A stretch of DNA of 19,267 nucleotides, from positions 1 through 19,267 of the forward strand of contig JAJZPJ010000024.1 of assembly GCA_021811225.1 (NCBI GenBank), written 5' to 3'. The notes under the pieces are model-generated. The model was not told the origin of the DNA. It was given only the letters and a program-made list of their open reading frames with translations, and did not search any database. This document shows, in pieces, positions 13,622 through 19,267 of the stretch. The translations under genes and the position numbers were made by a program. This DNA comes from Pseudomonadota bacterium. Its GTDB lineage: Bacteria; Pseudomonadota; Gammaproteobacteria; Burkholderiales; Rhodocyclaceae. The number at the start of each line of letters is the position of its first letter. The stretch's first letter is position 1.

Positions 13622-15331
13622 ATGTCGTTCGCCGCGCGCCCCCTGGCCCGCCTGACGCTGGCGTTCGCACTCGCAATGCCGCTGGCCGCCGCCGCGCAGT
13701 CCGAGCTTGCCGCTGCCGAGAAGCCGGCGGAGAACCTGCCCAATCTGACGCTGACACCGCAGATCCTGTACCAGATTCTTCTTGCCGAGATCGCCGATGG
13801 CCGCGGCGACTTCCATCTCGCCGCCGGGGCCTACGCCGATCTGGCGCAGTCCACGCGCGATCCACGCATCGCCAGACGGGCGGCCGAGATCGCGATTTAC
13901 GCCCGGGAACCGGAGACGGCTCTGGAGATGGCGAAGCTCTGGGCCAAAATCGATCCCGACTCGCCGCAGGCGCGTCAGATGCTGGTCGGTCTGTTGCTCG
14001 TTGCGCGGCGCTTCGATGAGGCGACGCCGCACTTGGCCAAGCTGCTCGCGCTCGAAGGCGACCGCGTCGGCGACGCCCTGCTGCGCCTCAACTATCTGCT
14101 GTCCCGTTACCCCGACAAGGCAGCGGCTGCGCTCCTGGTCGATCGGCTCACCAAACCCTACGAGAACCTTGCCGAGGCGCATTTCGCTCGTGCTCAGGCC
14201 GAGGAGAACGCCGGGAACGATGCGCGTGCCCTGACCGAGATCGGGCGCGCAAAGAAACTTCGTCCGGACTGGCAGCCGGCCGTGCTGTTCGAAGCGCAGA
14301 TCCTGCAGAAGAGCGACCATGCCAAGGCGCTGGACGTCTTGCGCCGCTATCTCGACGCTTATCCCAAGGCGCGTCAGGTCCGTCTCGCCTATGCGCGCGC
14401 CCTGGTCGGCGAAAAGCAATTCGCCGAAGCCCGGCGCGAATATTCCGTTCTCCTCGATGCCAACAAGGACGATCCGGAAGCGGTCTATGCGGTGGCCTTG
14501 CTGTCGCTGCAGCTCAACGATCTTGCCGCCGCCGAGAGCGGCTTCAAGCGGCTGCTCGATCTCGACATTGGCGATGTCAATGTGGCCCGTTACTACCTCG
14601 GCCAGATCGCCGAGCAGGGCAAGCGCCCCGAGGAAGCTTTGAGCTGGTACGAAAAAGTGACGCCAGGAGAGCAATATCTGGCGGCAAACGTGCGTGCGGC
14701 GGCGCTGTTGGCGAAGCAGGGAAAGCTAGAAGCAGGACAGAAAATCTTGCAGCAGGCGGCGGTGGCCGATCCGAGCGAGCGCGTGCCGCTCTTGATCACC
14801 GAAGCGCAATTGCTGAGCGACGCCGGCCGTACCGCCGACGCATTCCGCTTGCTCGATGACGCGCTGGCGGCCCAGCCCGAACAGCCTGAACTGCTCTACG
14901 AGACCGCCATGCTGGCCGACAAGCTCGGTCGTTTCGACGTGCTCGAACGCAATCTGCGCCTGCTGATCAAACTCCAGCCCGATCACGCCCAAGCCTACAA
15001 TGCCCTGGGCTACTCGCTCGCCGAGCGCAACCTCGATCTGGACGAGGCACAGCGCTTGATCGACAAGGCGCTCGCCCTGTCGCCCGACGACGCCTTCATT
15101 CTCGACAGCAAAGGCTGGGTGCTCTACCGTCGCGGCGACAACAACGGCGCTCTGGGCTATCTGCAAAAGGCCTACAGCCAACGGCCGGACCCCGAGATCG
15201 CCGCCCACCTGGGCGAGGTGCTGTGGATGCTAGGCCGTCACGAGGAGGCCGAGAAAACCTGGAATGCAGCCATTCGGGCCCACCCGGGCAACGCAGCACT
15301 GGCGGCCACGATCAAGAAATTCAAGCCCTGA
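13622..15331 (+). CDS. Secreted tetratricopeptide repeat protein
   Basis: A 569-residue protein with a Sec signal peptide (MSFAARPLARLTLAFALAM, probable cleavage after an AAAA stretch near residue 25), then alpha-helical repeats through most of its length. Clear TPR-type units include AQAYNALGYSLAERNLDLDE and AFILDSKGWVLYRRGDNNGA; the last units lie close to the C terminus. It is expected in the periplasm or at the inner face of the outer membrane, as a protein-protein scaffold. TPR proteins directly before lolB-ispE are common in betaproteobacteria, but no specific function is established. The start is uncertain: GTG 13604 in the same frame would add six residues, and neither start has a ribosome site. 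lolB begins four bases after the stop. Confidence 0.88.
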   Translation: MSFAARPLARLTLAFALAMPLAAAAQSELAAAEKPAENLPNLTLTPQILYQILLAEIADGRGDFHLAAGAYADLAQSTRDPRIARRAAEIAIYAREPETALEMAKLWAKIDPDSPQARQMLVGLLLVARRFDEATPHLAKLLALEGDRVGDALLRLNYLLSRYPDKAAAALLVDRLTKPYENLAEAHFARAQAEENAGNDARALTEIGRAKKLRPDWQPAVLFEAQILQKSDHAKALDVLRRYLDAYPKARQVRLAYARALVGEKQFAEARREYSVLLDANKDDPEAVYAVALLSLQLNDLAAAESGFKRLLDLDIGDVNVARYYLGQIAEQGKRPEEALSWYEKVTPGEQYLAANVRAAALLAKQGKLEAGQKILQQAAVADPSERVPLLITEAQLLSDAGRTADAFRLLDDALAAQPEQPELLYETAMLADKLGRFDVLERNLRLLIKLQPDHAQAYNALGYSLAERNLDLDEAQRLIDKALALSPDDAFILDSKGWVLYRRGDNNGALGYLQKAYSQRPDPEIAAHLGEVLWMLGRHEEAEKTWNAAIRAHPGNAALAATIKKFKP

Positions 15332-15335
15332 ACGG

Positions 15336-15920
15336 ATGCACGGCATGCTCCTGCGTCTTCGCGGCATCGTTTCGATGCTGTTGCTGGTTGCGCTCGCCGG
15401 TTGCGCGCTTTCGCCGCCCCGGCCGGAGCGGGCGATGCCCCGTCCGGCGCGCGCTGCGATTGCGGCCTATGAGTTGTCGGGGCGGATCAGCATCCGCCAA
15501 GGCGAGCATCGATACGAAGCCAATCTATGGTGGCGGCATGATCGGCCGCACGACAAAATCCTATTGACCACGCCCTTCGGTCAGGGGATCGCCGAACTGA
15601 GCCGCGATGCCACGGGTGCGCATCTTCTCACCTCGGATCGACGAGAGTTTTCAGGTCCCGATTGGCAGGCGCTCTCGGTCAAGGTGTTCGGCTTCGCCCT
15701 GCCGCTCACGTCGCTGCCGCGCTGGGTACTGGGCGACGCGCCCGACGGCGCAACGCGCGATGCCGCCGGCCGGGCGCAGCAGTTCTCGGATGACGGCTGG
15801 CGGGTGACTTACCGCGAATACGAAGGCCCCGGAACTGACGCCCTGCCGCAACTGATCGATCTGAACCGCGGCGACATCGCGATCCGGCTGAAGATCGACG
15901 ACTGGCAGATGGTCAGATGA
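15336..15920 (+). CDS. lolB: Outer membrane lipoprotein insertion factor LolB
   Basis: Outer-membrane lipoprotein that accepts lipoproteins from LolA and inserts them into the inner leaflet of the outer membrane. The 194-residue protein has a lipoprotein signal with lipobox LAGC (Cys23). The mature part has the family's AYELSGRISIRQGEHRYEAN beginning, WWRHDRPHDKILLTTPFGQGIAEL and a C-terminal beta strand (RGDIAIRLKIDDW). ATG 15336 follows the TPR stop by four bases; ATG 15345 is an in-frame alternative that shortens the signal by three residues. The lolB-ispE pairing is conserved in many proteobacteria. Confidence 0.93.
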   Translation: MHGMLLRLRGIVSMLLLVALAGCALSPPRPERAMPRPARAAIAAYELSGRISIRQGEHRYEANLWWRHDRPHDKILLTTPFGQGIAELSRDATGAHLLTSDRREFSGPDWQALSVKVFGFALPLTSLPRWVLGDAPDGATRDAAGRAQQFSDDGWRVTYREYEGPGTDALPQLIDLNRGDIAIRLKIDDWQMVR

Positions 15921-15969
15921 CGATCCCCGCCTCCTCCCCGGAGCCGCCGCGTCGTTCGGTGGCGCGGCG

Positions 15970-16809
15970 ATGAGCCTCTGGGCCCGCGACTGGCCGGCAC
16001 CGGCCAAGATCAACCTGTTCCTGCACGTGGTCGGCCGTCGCGCCGACGGCTACCATCTGCTGCAGACGGCCTTCCGCTTCCTCGACTTCGGCGATACGCT
16101 GCGCTTCTCGCCGAGCGCCGACGGCCTCATCCACCTCGCCACGCCCCTGCCCGGGGTGCCGCCGGAGACCGATCTCACCGTGCGCGCCGCCAGCCGATTG
16201 CAGAGCGCCGCGGGCGTGTGCCAGGGCGTCCGGATCGAACTGGTCAAGCGCTTGCCGATGGGCGGCGGCCTGGGCGGCGGCAGTTCGGATGCCGCCACCG
16301 TGTTGATGGCCCTGAACCGGCTGTGGGGCATCGGCCTGTCATCGGCCGAGCTGCAGCGGCTCGGCCTGGAACTGGGTGCCGACGTGCCGATCTTCCTGCA
16401 CGGTCGATCCGCTTTCGCCGAGGGTGTCGGCGAGCGCTTTACCGACCTGGTTTTGGCGCCGGTCTGGTATCTGGTGCTGGTGCCGAAGGTGCAGGTGCCG
16501 ACCGCGGCCGTCTTCGCGGCGCCGGACCTGCCGCGTAACACGCCGTCTTGCTCGCCGCAGGAGTGGCGGCCTGGACAGGGCGGCAACGACCTCGAAGCCG
16601 TCGCCTGCCGGCTCTACCCGGAGGTGGCGCGCCACCTCGAATGGCTGCGCCGCTTCGGTCCGGCACGGATGAGCGGTTCGGGCGCGTGCGTCTTCAGCGA
16701 GTTCGCGGATCAGGCGGCGGCGCGCGCAGCCCTCGCCCTGCTGCCGCCGGACATGACGGGTTTCGTCGCGCGCGGCCTCGATCGCCATCCCTTGCTCGAA
16801 TTGACATAA
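15970..16809 (+). CDS. ispE: 4-diphosphocytidyl-2-C-methyl-D-erythritol kinase
   Basis: GHMP-family kinase that phosphorylates CDP-ME at the 2-hydroxyl in the MEP isoprenoid pathway. The 279-residue protein has normal length. It begins with the conserved WPAPAKINLFLHVVGRRADG, followed by YHLLQT. The ATP-binding GHMP motif is PMGGGLGGGSSDAA (96-109), and the C-terminal glycine motif is RMSGSGACVF. The 49-base gap after lolB has no evident ribosome site, so translation efficiency at ATG 15970 is uncertain, though the motif position supports it. Its last codons overlap a candidate -35 element for the tRNA. Confidence 0.96.
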   Translation: MSLWARDWPAPAKINLFLHVVGRRADGYHLLQTAFRFLDFGDTLRFSPSADGLIHLATPLPGVPPETDLTVRAASRLQSAAGVCQGVRIELVKRLPMGGGLGGGSSDAATVLMALNRLWGIGLSSAELQRLGLELGADVPIFLHGRSAFAEGVGERFTDLVLAPVWYLVLVPKVQVPTAAVFAAPDLPRNTPSCSPQEWRPGQGGNDLEAVACRLYPEVARHLEWLRRFGPARMSGSGACVFSEFADQAAARAALALLPPDMTGFVARGLDRHPLLELT

Positions 16810-16829
16810 GCGGCGAAAAGCCTGAAAAT
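16801..16829 (+). promoter_or_regulatory. Candidate promoter for tRNA-Gln (and possibly prs)
   Basis: TTGACA (16801-16806), a perfect -35, lies in the last codons of ispE; 17 bases later is GAAAAT (16824-16829), a four-of-six -10. The tRNA begins about 45 bases downstream. Confidence 0.35.
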
Positions 16830-16873
16830 GCCGCCCTTTCGCGGGCGCCCTGCATAGTAGGTGTTCGTAACGT

Positions 16874-16950
16874 TGGGGAGTCGCCAAGCTGGTTAAGGCA
16901 CCGGATTTTGATTCCGGCATGCGAAGGTTCGAATCCTTCCTCCCCAGCCA
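16874..16950 (+). tRNA. tRNA-Gln (anticodon TTG)
   Basis: A 77-base tRNA with encoded CCA. The 5' acceptor arm TGGGGAG pairs with CTCCCCA (16940-16946), followed by discriminator G and CCA. The anticodon stem CCGGA/TCCGG encloses loop TTTTGAT, giving anticodon TTG at 16908-16910, which reads CAA and CAG. The T arm GAAGG-TTCGAAT-CCTTC is canonical. The place between ispE and prs is a conserved betaproteobacterial location. Confidence 0.97.
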
Positions 16951-17044
16951 GAAATTCCGCCGGGCAGGCGTATGGGCGACGTAGCTTATCCGCCGGCCAG
17001 ACCGTTCCCGCCCTCGGCATAACGCAACATCTAGCGAGACACGC

Positions 17045-17995
17045 ATGGCTTACGATAGCCTGATGGTGTTTACCGGCAACGCCAACCCCAAGCTTGCGGC
17101 CGACGTGGTCAAGCGTCTGAGCATCTCGCTCGGCCGCGCCATGGTCGGGCGCTTCTCGGACGGCGAGGTCAGCGTCGAGATCATGGAGAATGTCCGCGGC
17201 AAGGATGTCTTCGTCCTGCAGTCGACCTGCCATCCGACCAACGACAACCTGATGGAACTGCTGATCATGGTCGACGCCCTGAAGCGCGCCTCGGCCGGGC
17301 GGGTGACCGCGGTGATTCCCTACCTGGGCTACGCGCGCCAGGACCGCCGGCCGCGTTCGGCGCGGGTGGCGATCACCGCCAAGGTGGTGGCCAACATGCT
17401 GCAGGCGGCCGGGGTCCAGCGCATGCTGACGGTCGATCTGCACGCCGACCAGATCCAGGGCTTCTTCGACATCCCGGTCGACAACATCTATGCCGGTCCG
17501 ATCCTGCTCGGCGACATCTGGAAGCAGCGCCACGACGATCTGCTGGTGGTGTCTCCGGACATCGGCGGCGTGGTGCGGGCGCGGGCGCTGGCCAAGCATC
17601 TGGAGTCCGATCTGGCGATCATCGACAAGCGCCGTCCCAGGGCCAACGTCTCGGAGGTGATGAACATCATCGGCGAGGTGAACGGCCGCAGTTGCGTGAT
17701 CATGGACGACATGGTGGACACCGCCGGCACCCTGTGCAAGGCGGCCCAGGCCTTGAAGGCGCAGGGCGCGAAGAAGGTGCTGGCCTATTGCACGCATCCG
17801 GTACTGTCCGGCGCCGCGATCTCCCGCATCGCCGAATCCGAGCTCGACGAGCTGGTGGTCACCGACACCATTCCGCTGCGCGAGGAAGCCCGCGCCTGTG
17901 CCCGTATCCGTCAGGTGTCGATCGGCGGACTGCTGGCCGAGACGATGTTGCGGATCAGCAACGAGGAGTCGGTGTCGTCCCTGTTCATGGAATAG
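17045..17995 (+). CDS. prs: Ribose-phosphate pyrophosphokinase (PRPP synthetase)
   Basis: Makes phosphoribosyl pyrophosphate from ribose 5-phosphate and ATP for nucleotide, His and Trp synthesis. The 316-residue class I enzyme has normal length. It shows the flexible loop YARQDRRPRSARVAI, the divalent-cation site DLHADQIQGFF (from Asp131, His133), the KRRP segment, and the PRPP-binding motif DDMVDTAGT (221-229). ATG 17045 is preceded by a purine-rich but weak AGCGAGA. A 94-base spacer follows the tRNA, with no clear promoter, so co-transcription with the tRNA is possible. A terminator-like hairpin follows directly. Confidence 0.98.
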   Translation: MAYDSLMVFTGNANPKLAADVVKRLSISLGRAMVGRFSDGEVSVEIMENVRGKDVFVLQSTCHPTNDNLMELLIMVDALKRASAGRVTAVIPYLGYARQDRRPRSARVAITAKVVANMLQAAGVQRMLTVDLHADQIQGFFDIPVDNIYAGPILLGDIWKQRHDDLLVVSPDIGGVVRARALAKHLESDLAIIDKRRPRANVSEVMNIIGEVNGRSCVIMDDMVDTAGTLCKAAQALKAQGAKKVLAYCTHPVLSGAAISRIAESELDELVVTDTIPLREEARACARIRQVSIGGLLAETMLRISNEESVSSLFME

Positions 17996-18005
17996 TTTAT
18001 TAACC

Positions 18006-18032
18006 TCTGCCTGGTCGCGGGCAGATTTTTTT
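18006..18032 (+). terminator. Intrinsic terminator or attenuator between prs and rplY
   Basis: TCTGCC (18006-18011), an 8-base loop, then GGCAGA (18020-18025) followed at once by seven T (18026-18032). The T-tract ends on the base before the rplY ribosome site GGAG (18033-18036). It can end prs transcription or act as an attenuator in the rplY leader. Confidence 0.7.
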
Positions 18033-18043
18033 GGAGCAACAAA

Positions 18044-18688
18044 ATGCTAATCGAGTTCAACGCGCAAAAGCGCACCCTGCAGGGCACCGGAGCGAGCCGC
18101 CGCCTGCGTAGGGCCGGCCGCGTCCCTGGCGTCGTCTATGGCGGCGAGCAGCCGGCCGAGGCGATCGACTTCGACCACAACGAGATCTTCCACAAGCTGA
18201 AGCAGGAGACCTTTCACGCCTCGGTGCTGACCATGGTCATCGACGGCGGCCGGCAGAACGTTCTGCTGCGCGACGTGCAAATGCACCCGTTCAAGCGCCA
18301 GGTGATGCACCTCGACTTCCAGCGCGTCGATGCCAGCCACAAGATCCACACCAAGGTGCCGCTGCACTTCATCAACGCCGACATCGCCCCGGGGGTCAAG
18401 CTGCAAGGCGGCATCGTCTCGCACGTGCTGACCGAACTGGAGGTGTCCTGTCTGCCGGACGATCTGCCCGAGTACATCGAGGTCGATCTCAAGGACGTGG
18501 CGGCGGGGCACTCTCTGCATCTCTCCGCGGTCGCGATGCCCAAGGGCGTCGAGCCGCTCCTGCACAAGGGCGAGGATCCGGTGGTGGCCGCGATCACCAT
18601 TCCGCGCGGCGCCGCCGCCGACGAGCCGGCCGCTGCGGACGTTCAGGTAGCGGCGGCGGCGCCGGCTCCGGCACCAGAGAAGAAGTGA
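18044..18688 (+). CDS. rplY: 50S ribosomal protein bL25 (CTC/TL5 type)
   Basis: 5S rRNA-binding protein of the large subunit. The 214-residue form has an N-terminal L25 domain (about 1-92, with KRTLQGTGASRRLRRAGRVP and MHLDFQRVD) and a C-terminal TL5/CTC domain (about 93-190, with PGVKLQGGIVSHVL and YIEVDLKDV). It ends in an Ala/Pro-rich tail finishing PAPEKK. This is the long, general-stress-protein-like type, not the 94-residue E. coli type. GGAG lies seven bases before ATG 18044. No clear promoter is seen in the 48-base gap after prs. pth starts two bases after the stop, a conserved pairing. Confidence 0.97.
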   Translation: MLIEFNAQKRTLQGTGASRRLRRAGRVPGVVYGGEQPAEAIDFDHNEIFHKLKQETFHASVLTMVIDGGRQNVLLRDVQMHPFKRQVMHLDFQRVDASHKIHTKVPLHFINADIAPGVKLQGGIVSHVLTELEVSCLPDDLPEYIEVDLKDVAAGHSLHLSAVAMPKGVEPLLHKGEDPVVAAITIPRGAAADEPAAADVQVAAAAPAPAPEKK

Positions 18689-18689
18689 T

Positions 18690-19267
18690 TTGACCCAGGC
18701 TCCTTGCCTACCGCGGCTGATCGTCGGCCTGGGCAACCCAGGGAGCGAATACGCCAAAACCCGGCACAATGCCGGGTTTTGGTTTTGTGAGCGTCTGGCG
18801 GACGAGTTGGGCGTGAGTCTGGCGTACGAGTCCCGCTTCCACGGCGTGGCCGGACAGGCGCGCGGCCAGGAGCGGACCGGGAATGCCTGGCTGTTGCTGC
18901 CGACCACCTTCATGAATCATTCGGGCCAGGCGGTATCGGCGCTCGCCCGCTTCTACCGGATCGCGCCGGCCGAAGTCCTGGTGGTGCATGACGAACTGGA
19001 TCTGCCGCCCGGTGGCCTGCGCCTGAAATTCGGCGGCGGCTCGGGTGGGCACAACGGTCTCAAGGACATCACCGCGCACCTCGGTACCCAGGATTATTGG
19101 CGCCTGCGGGTGGGCATCGGTCATCCCGGCGACCGCGACGAGGTCGTGAATTACGTGCTCAAGCCGCCTCGGCGCGAGGAGGAGGAAGCGATCGCCGCCG
19201 CGCTCGACCGCGCCCTGGCCGCCTGGCCTTGGCTGGGCCGTGGAGACTGGCCGGCGGCGATGCAGAA
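18690..19267 (+). CDS. pth: Peptidyl-tRNA hydrolase (3' partial)
   Basis: Cleaves peptidyl-tRNAs released from stalled ribosomes, recycling tRNA. No ATG fits the frame. TTG 18690, preceded by purine-rich GAGAAGAAG at the end of rplY, gives MTQAPCLPRLIVGLGNPGSE, the expected Pth start. Catalytic and binding residues visible are Asn16 (GLGNPG), catalytic His26 (TRHNAGFWF), Asp101 (VVHDELDLPPG) and Asn122 (GGSGGHNGLKD). The window ends inside the gene after about 192 codons, close to the family's usual length, so only the last few residues are missing. A terminator-like hairpin lies inside its early coding region. Confidence 0.96.
   Translation, partial: MTQAPCLPRLIVGLGNPGSEYAKTRHNAGFWFCERLADELGVSLAYESRFHGVAGQARGQERTGNAWLLLPTTFMNHSGQAVSALARFYRIAPAEVLVVHDELDLPPGGLRLKFGGGSGGHNGLKDITAHLGTQDYWRLRVGIGHPGDRDEVVNYVLKPPRREEEEAIAAALDRALAAWPWLGRGDWPAAMQ
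18756..18780 (+). repeat. Perfect 10-bp inverted repeat inside pth, terminator-like
   Basis: AAAACCCGGC (18756-18765), loop ACAAT, then GCCGGGTTTT (18771-18780), followed by GGTTTTG. It encodes the conserved catalytic KTRHNAGFWF region, so part of the symmetry may be forced by the protein, but the form is that of an intrinsic terminator. Confidence 0.6.

Noticed and set aside
13559..14674. 371-codon minus-strand frame opposite the TPR gene
   Set aside because: Antisense shadow with biased composition; the forward frame has a signal peptide and TPR periodicity.
1..19267. Mobile elements, CRISPR arrays, toxin-antitoxin or defence genes
   Set aside because: No transposase, integrase, direct-repeat array or defence-type protein was seen; all genes are core functions in conserved order.

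Overview
The window looks like a core chromosomal segment of a GC-rich betaproteobacterium. I favour Rhodocyclales or a neighbouring order, judging from gene order (cox cluster, then ctaB, sco, rpoH, ftsX, ftsE, ftsY; later ispE, tRNA-Gln, prs, rplY, pth) and protein style. The genus cannot be fixed from the sequence alone. I see no insertion sequence, prophage, CRISPR array or other sign of recent transfer, and no clearly new multigene system.

Region 1 (1-7497) is an aa3-type cytochrome c oxidase cluster whose subunit II carries a c-type heme domain (caa3 architecture). The order is coxB (5' end outside the window), coxA, a 40-residue membrane peptide, ctaG, a DUF2970 gene, coxC, a DUF2909 twin-transmembrane gene on the opposite strand, surf1, a Sco-like membrane thiol protein, ctaB and a Sco lipoprotein. 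Most forward genes overlap or lie within about 50 bases, so co-transcription is likely. Heme A synthase (ctaA/COX15), which I would expect next to ctaB, is absent. A perfect bidirectional terminator hairpin closes the cluster.

Region 2 (7542-11115, minus strand) is ftsY-ftsE-ftsX-rpoH: the SRP receptor, the FtsEX divisome ABC complex and heat-shock sigma-32. rpoH has its own sigma-70-type promoter, overlaid exactly by a CIRCE operator, so HrcA control is predicted.

Region 3 (11362-13486) holds rsmD and coaD (overlapping) and a YfhL-type 2[4Fe-4S] ferredoxin, converging on mutM. Region 4 (13622-19267) runs forward: a secreted TPR protein, lolB (outer-membrane lipoprotein insertion), ispE (isoprenoid precursors), tRNA-Gln(TTG), prs (PRPP synthesis), rplY (bL25) and pth (cut by the window end). 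A terminator-like hairpin separates prs from rplY and abuts the rplY ribosome binding site.

Points most worth a second look: paired loss of the two acidic ligands of the inter-subunit Mg/Mn site in the oxidase (CoxB Glu to Gln, CoxA Asp to Asn); an FtsE whose H-loop histidine is cysteine; the CIRCE/promoter overlap and very short leader of rpoH; the missing ctaA; and terminator-like hairpins in front of rplY and inside pth.
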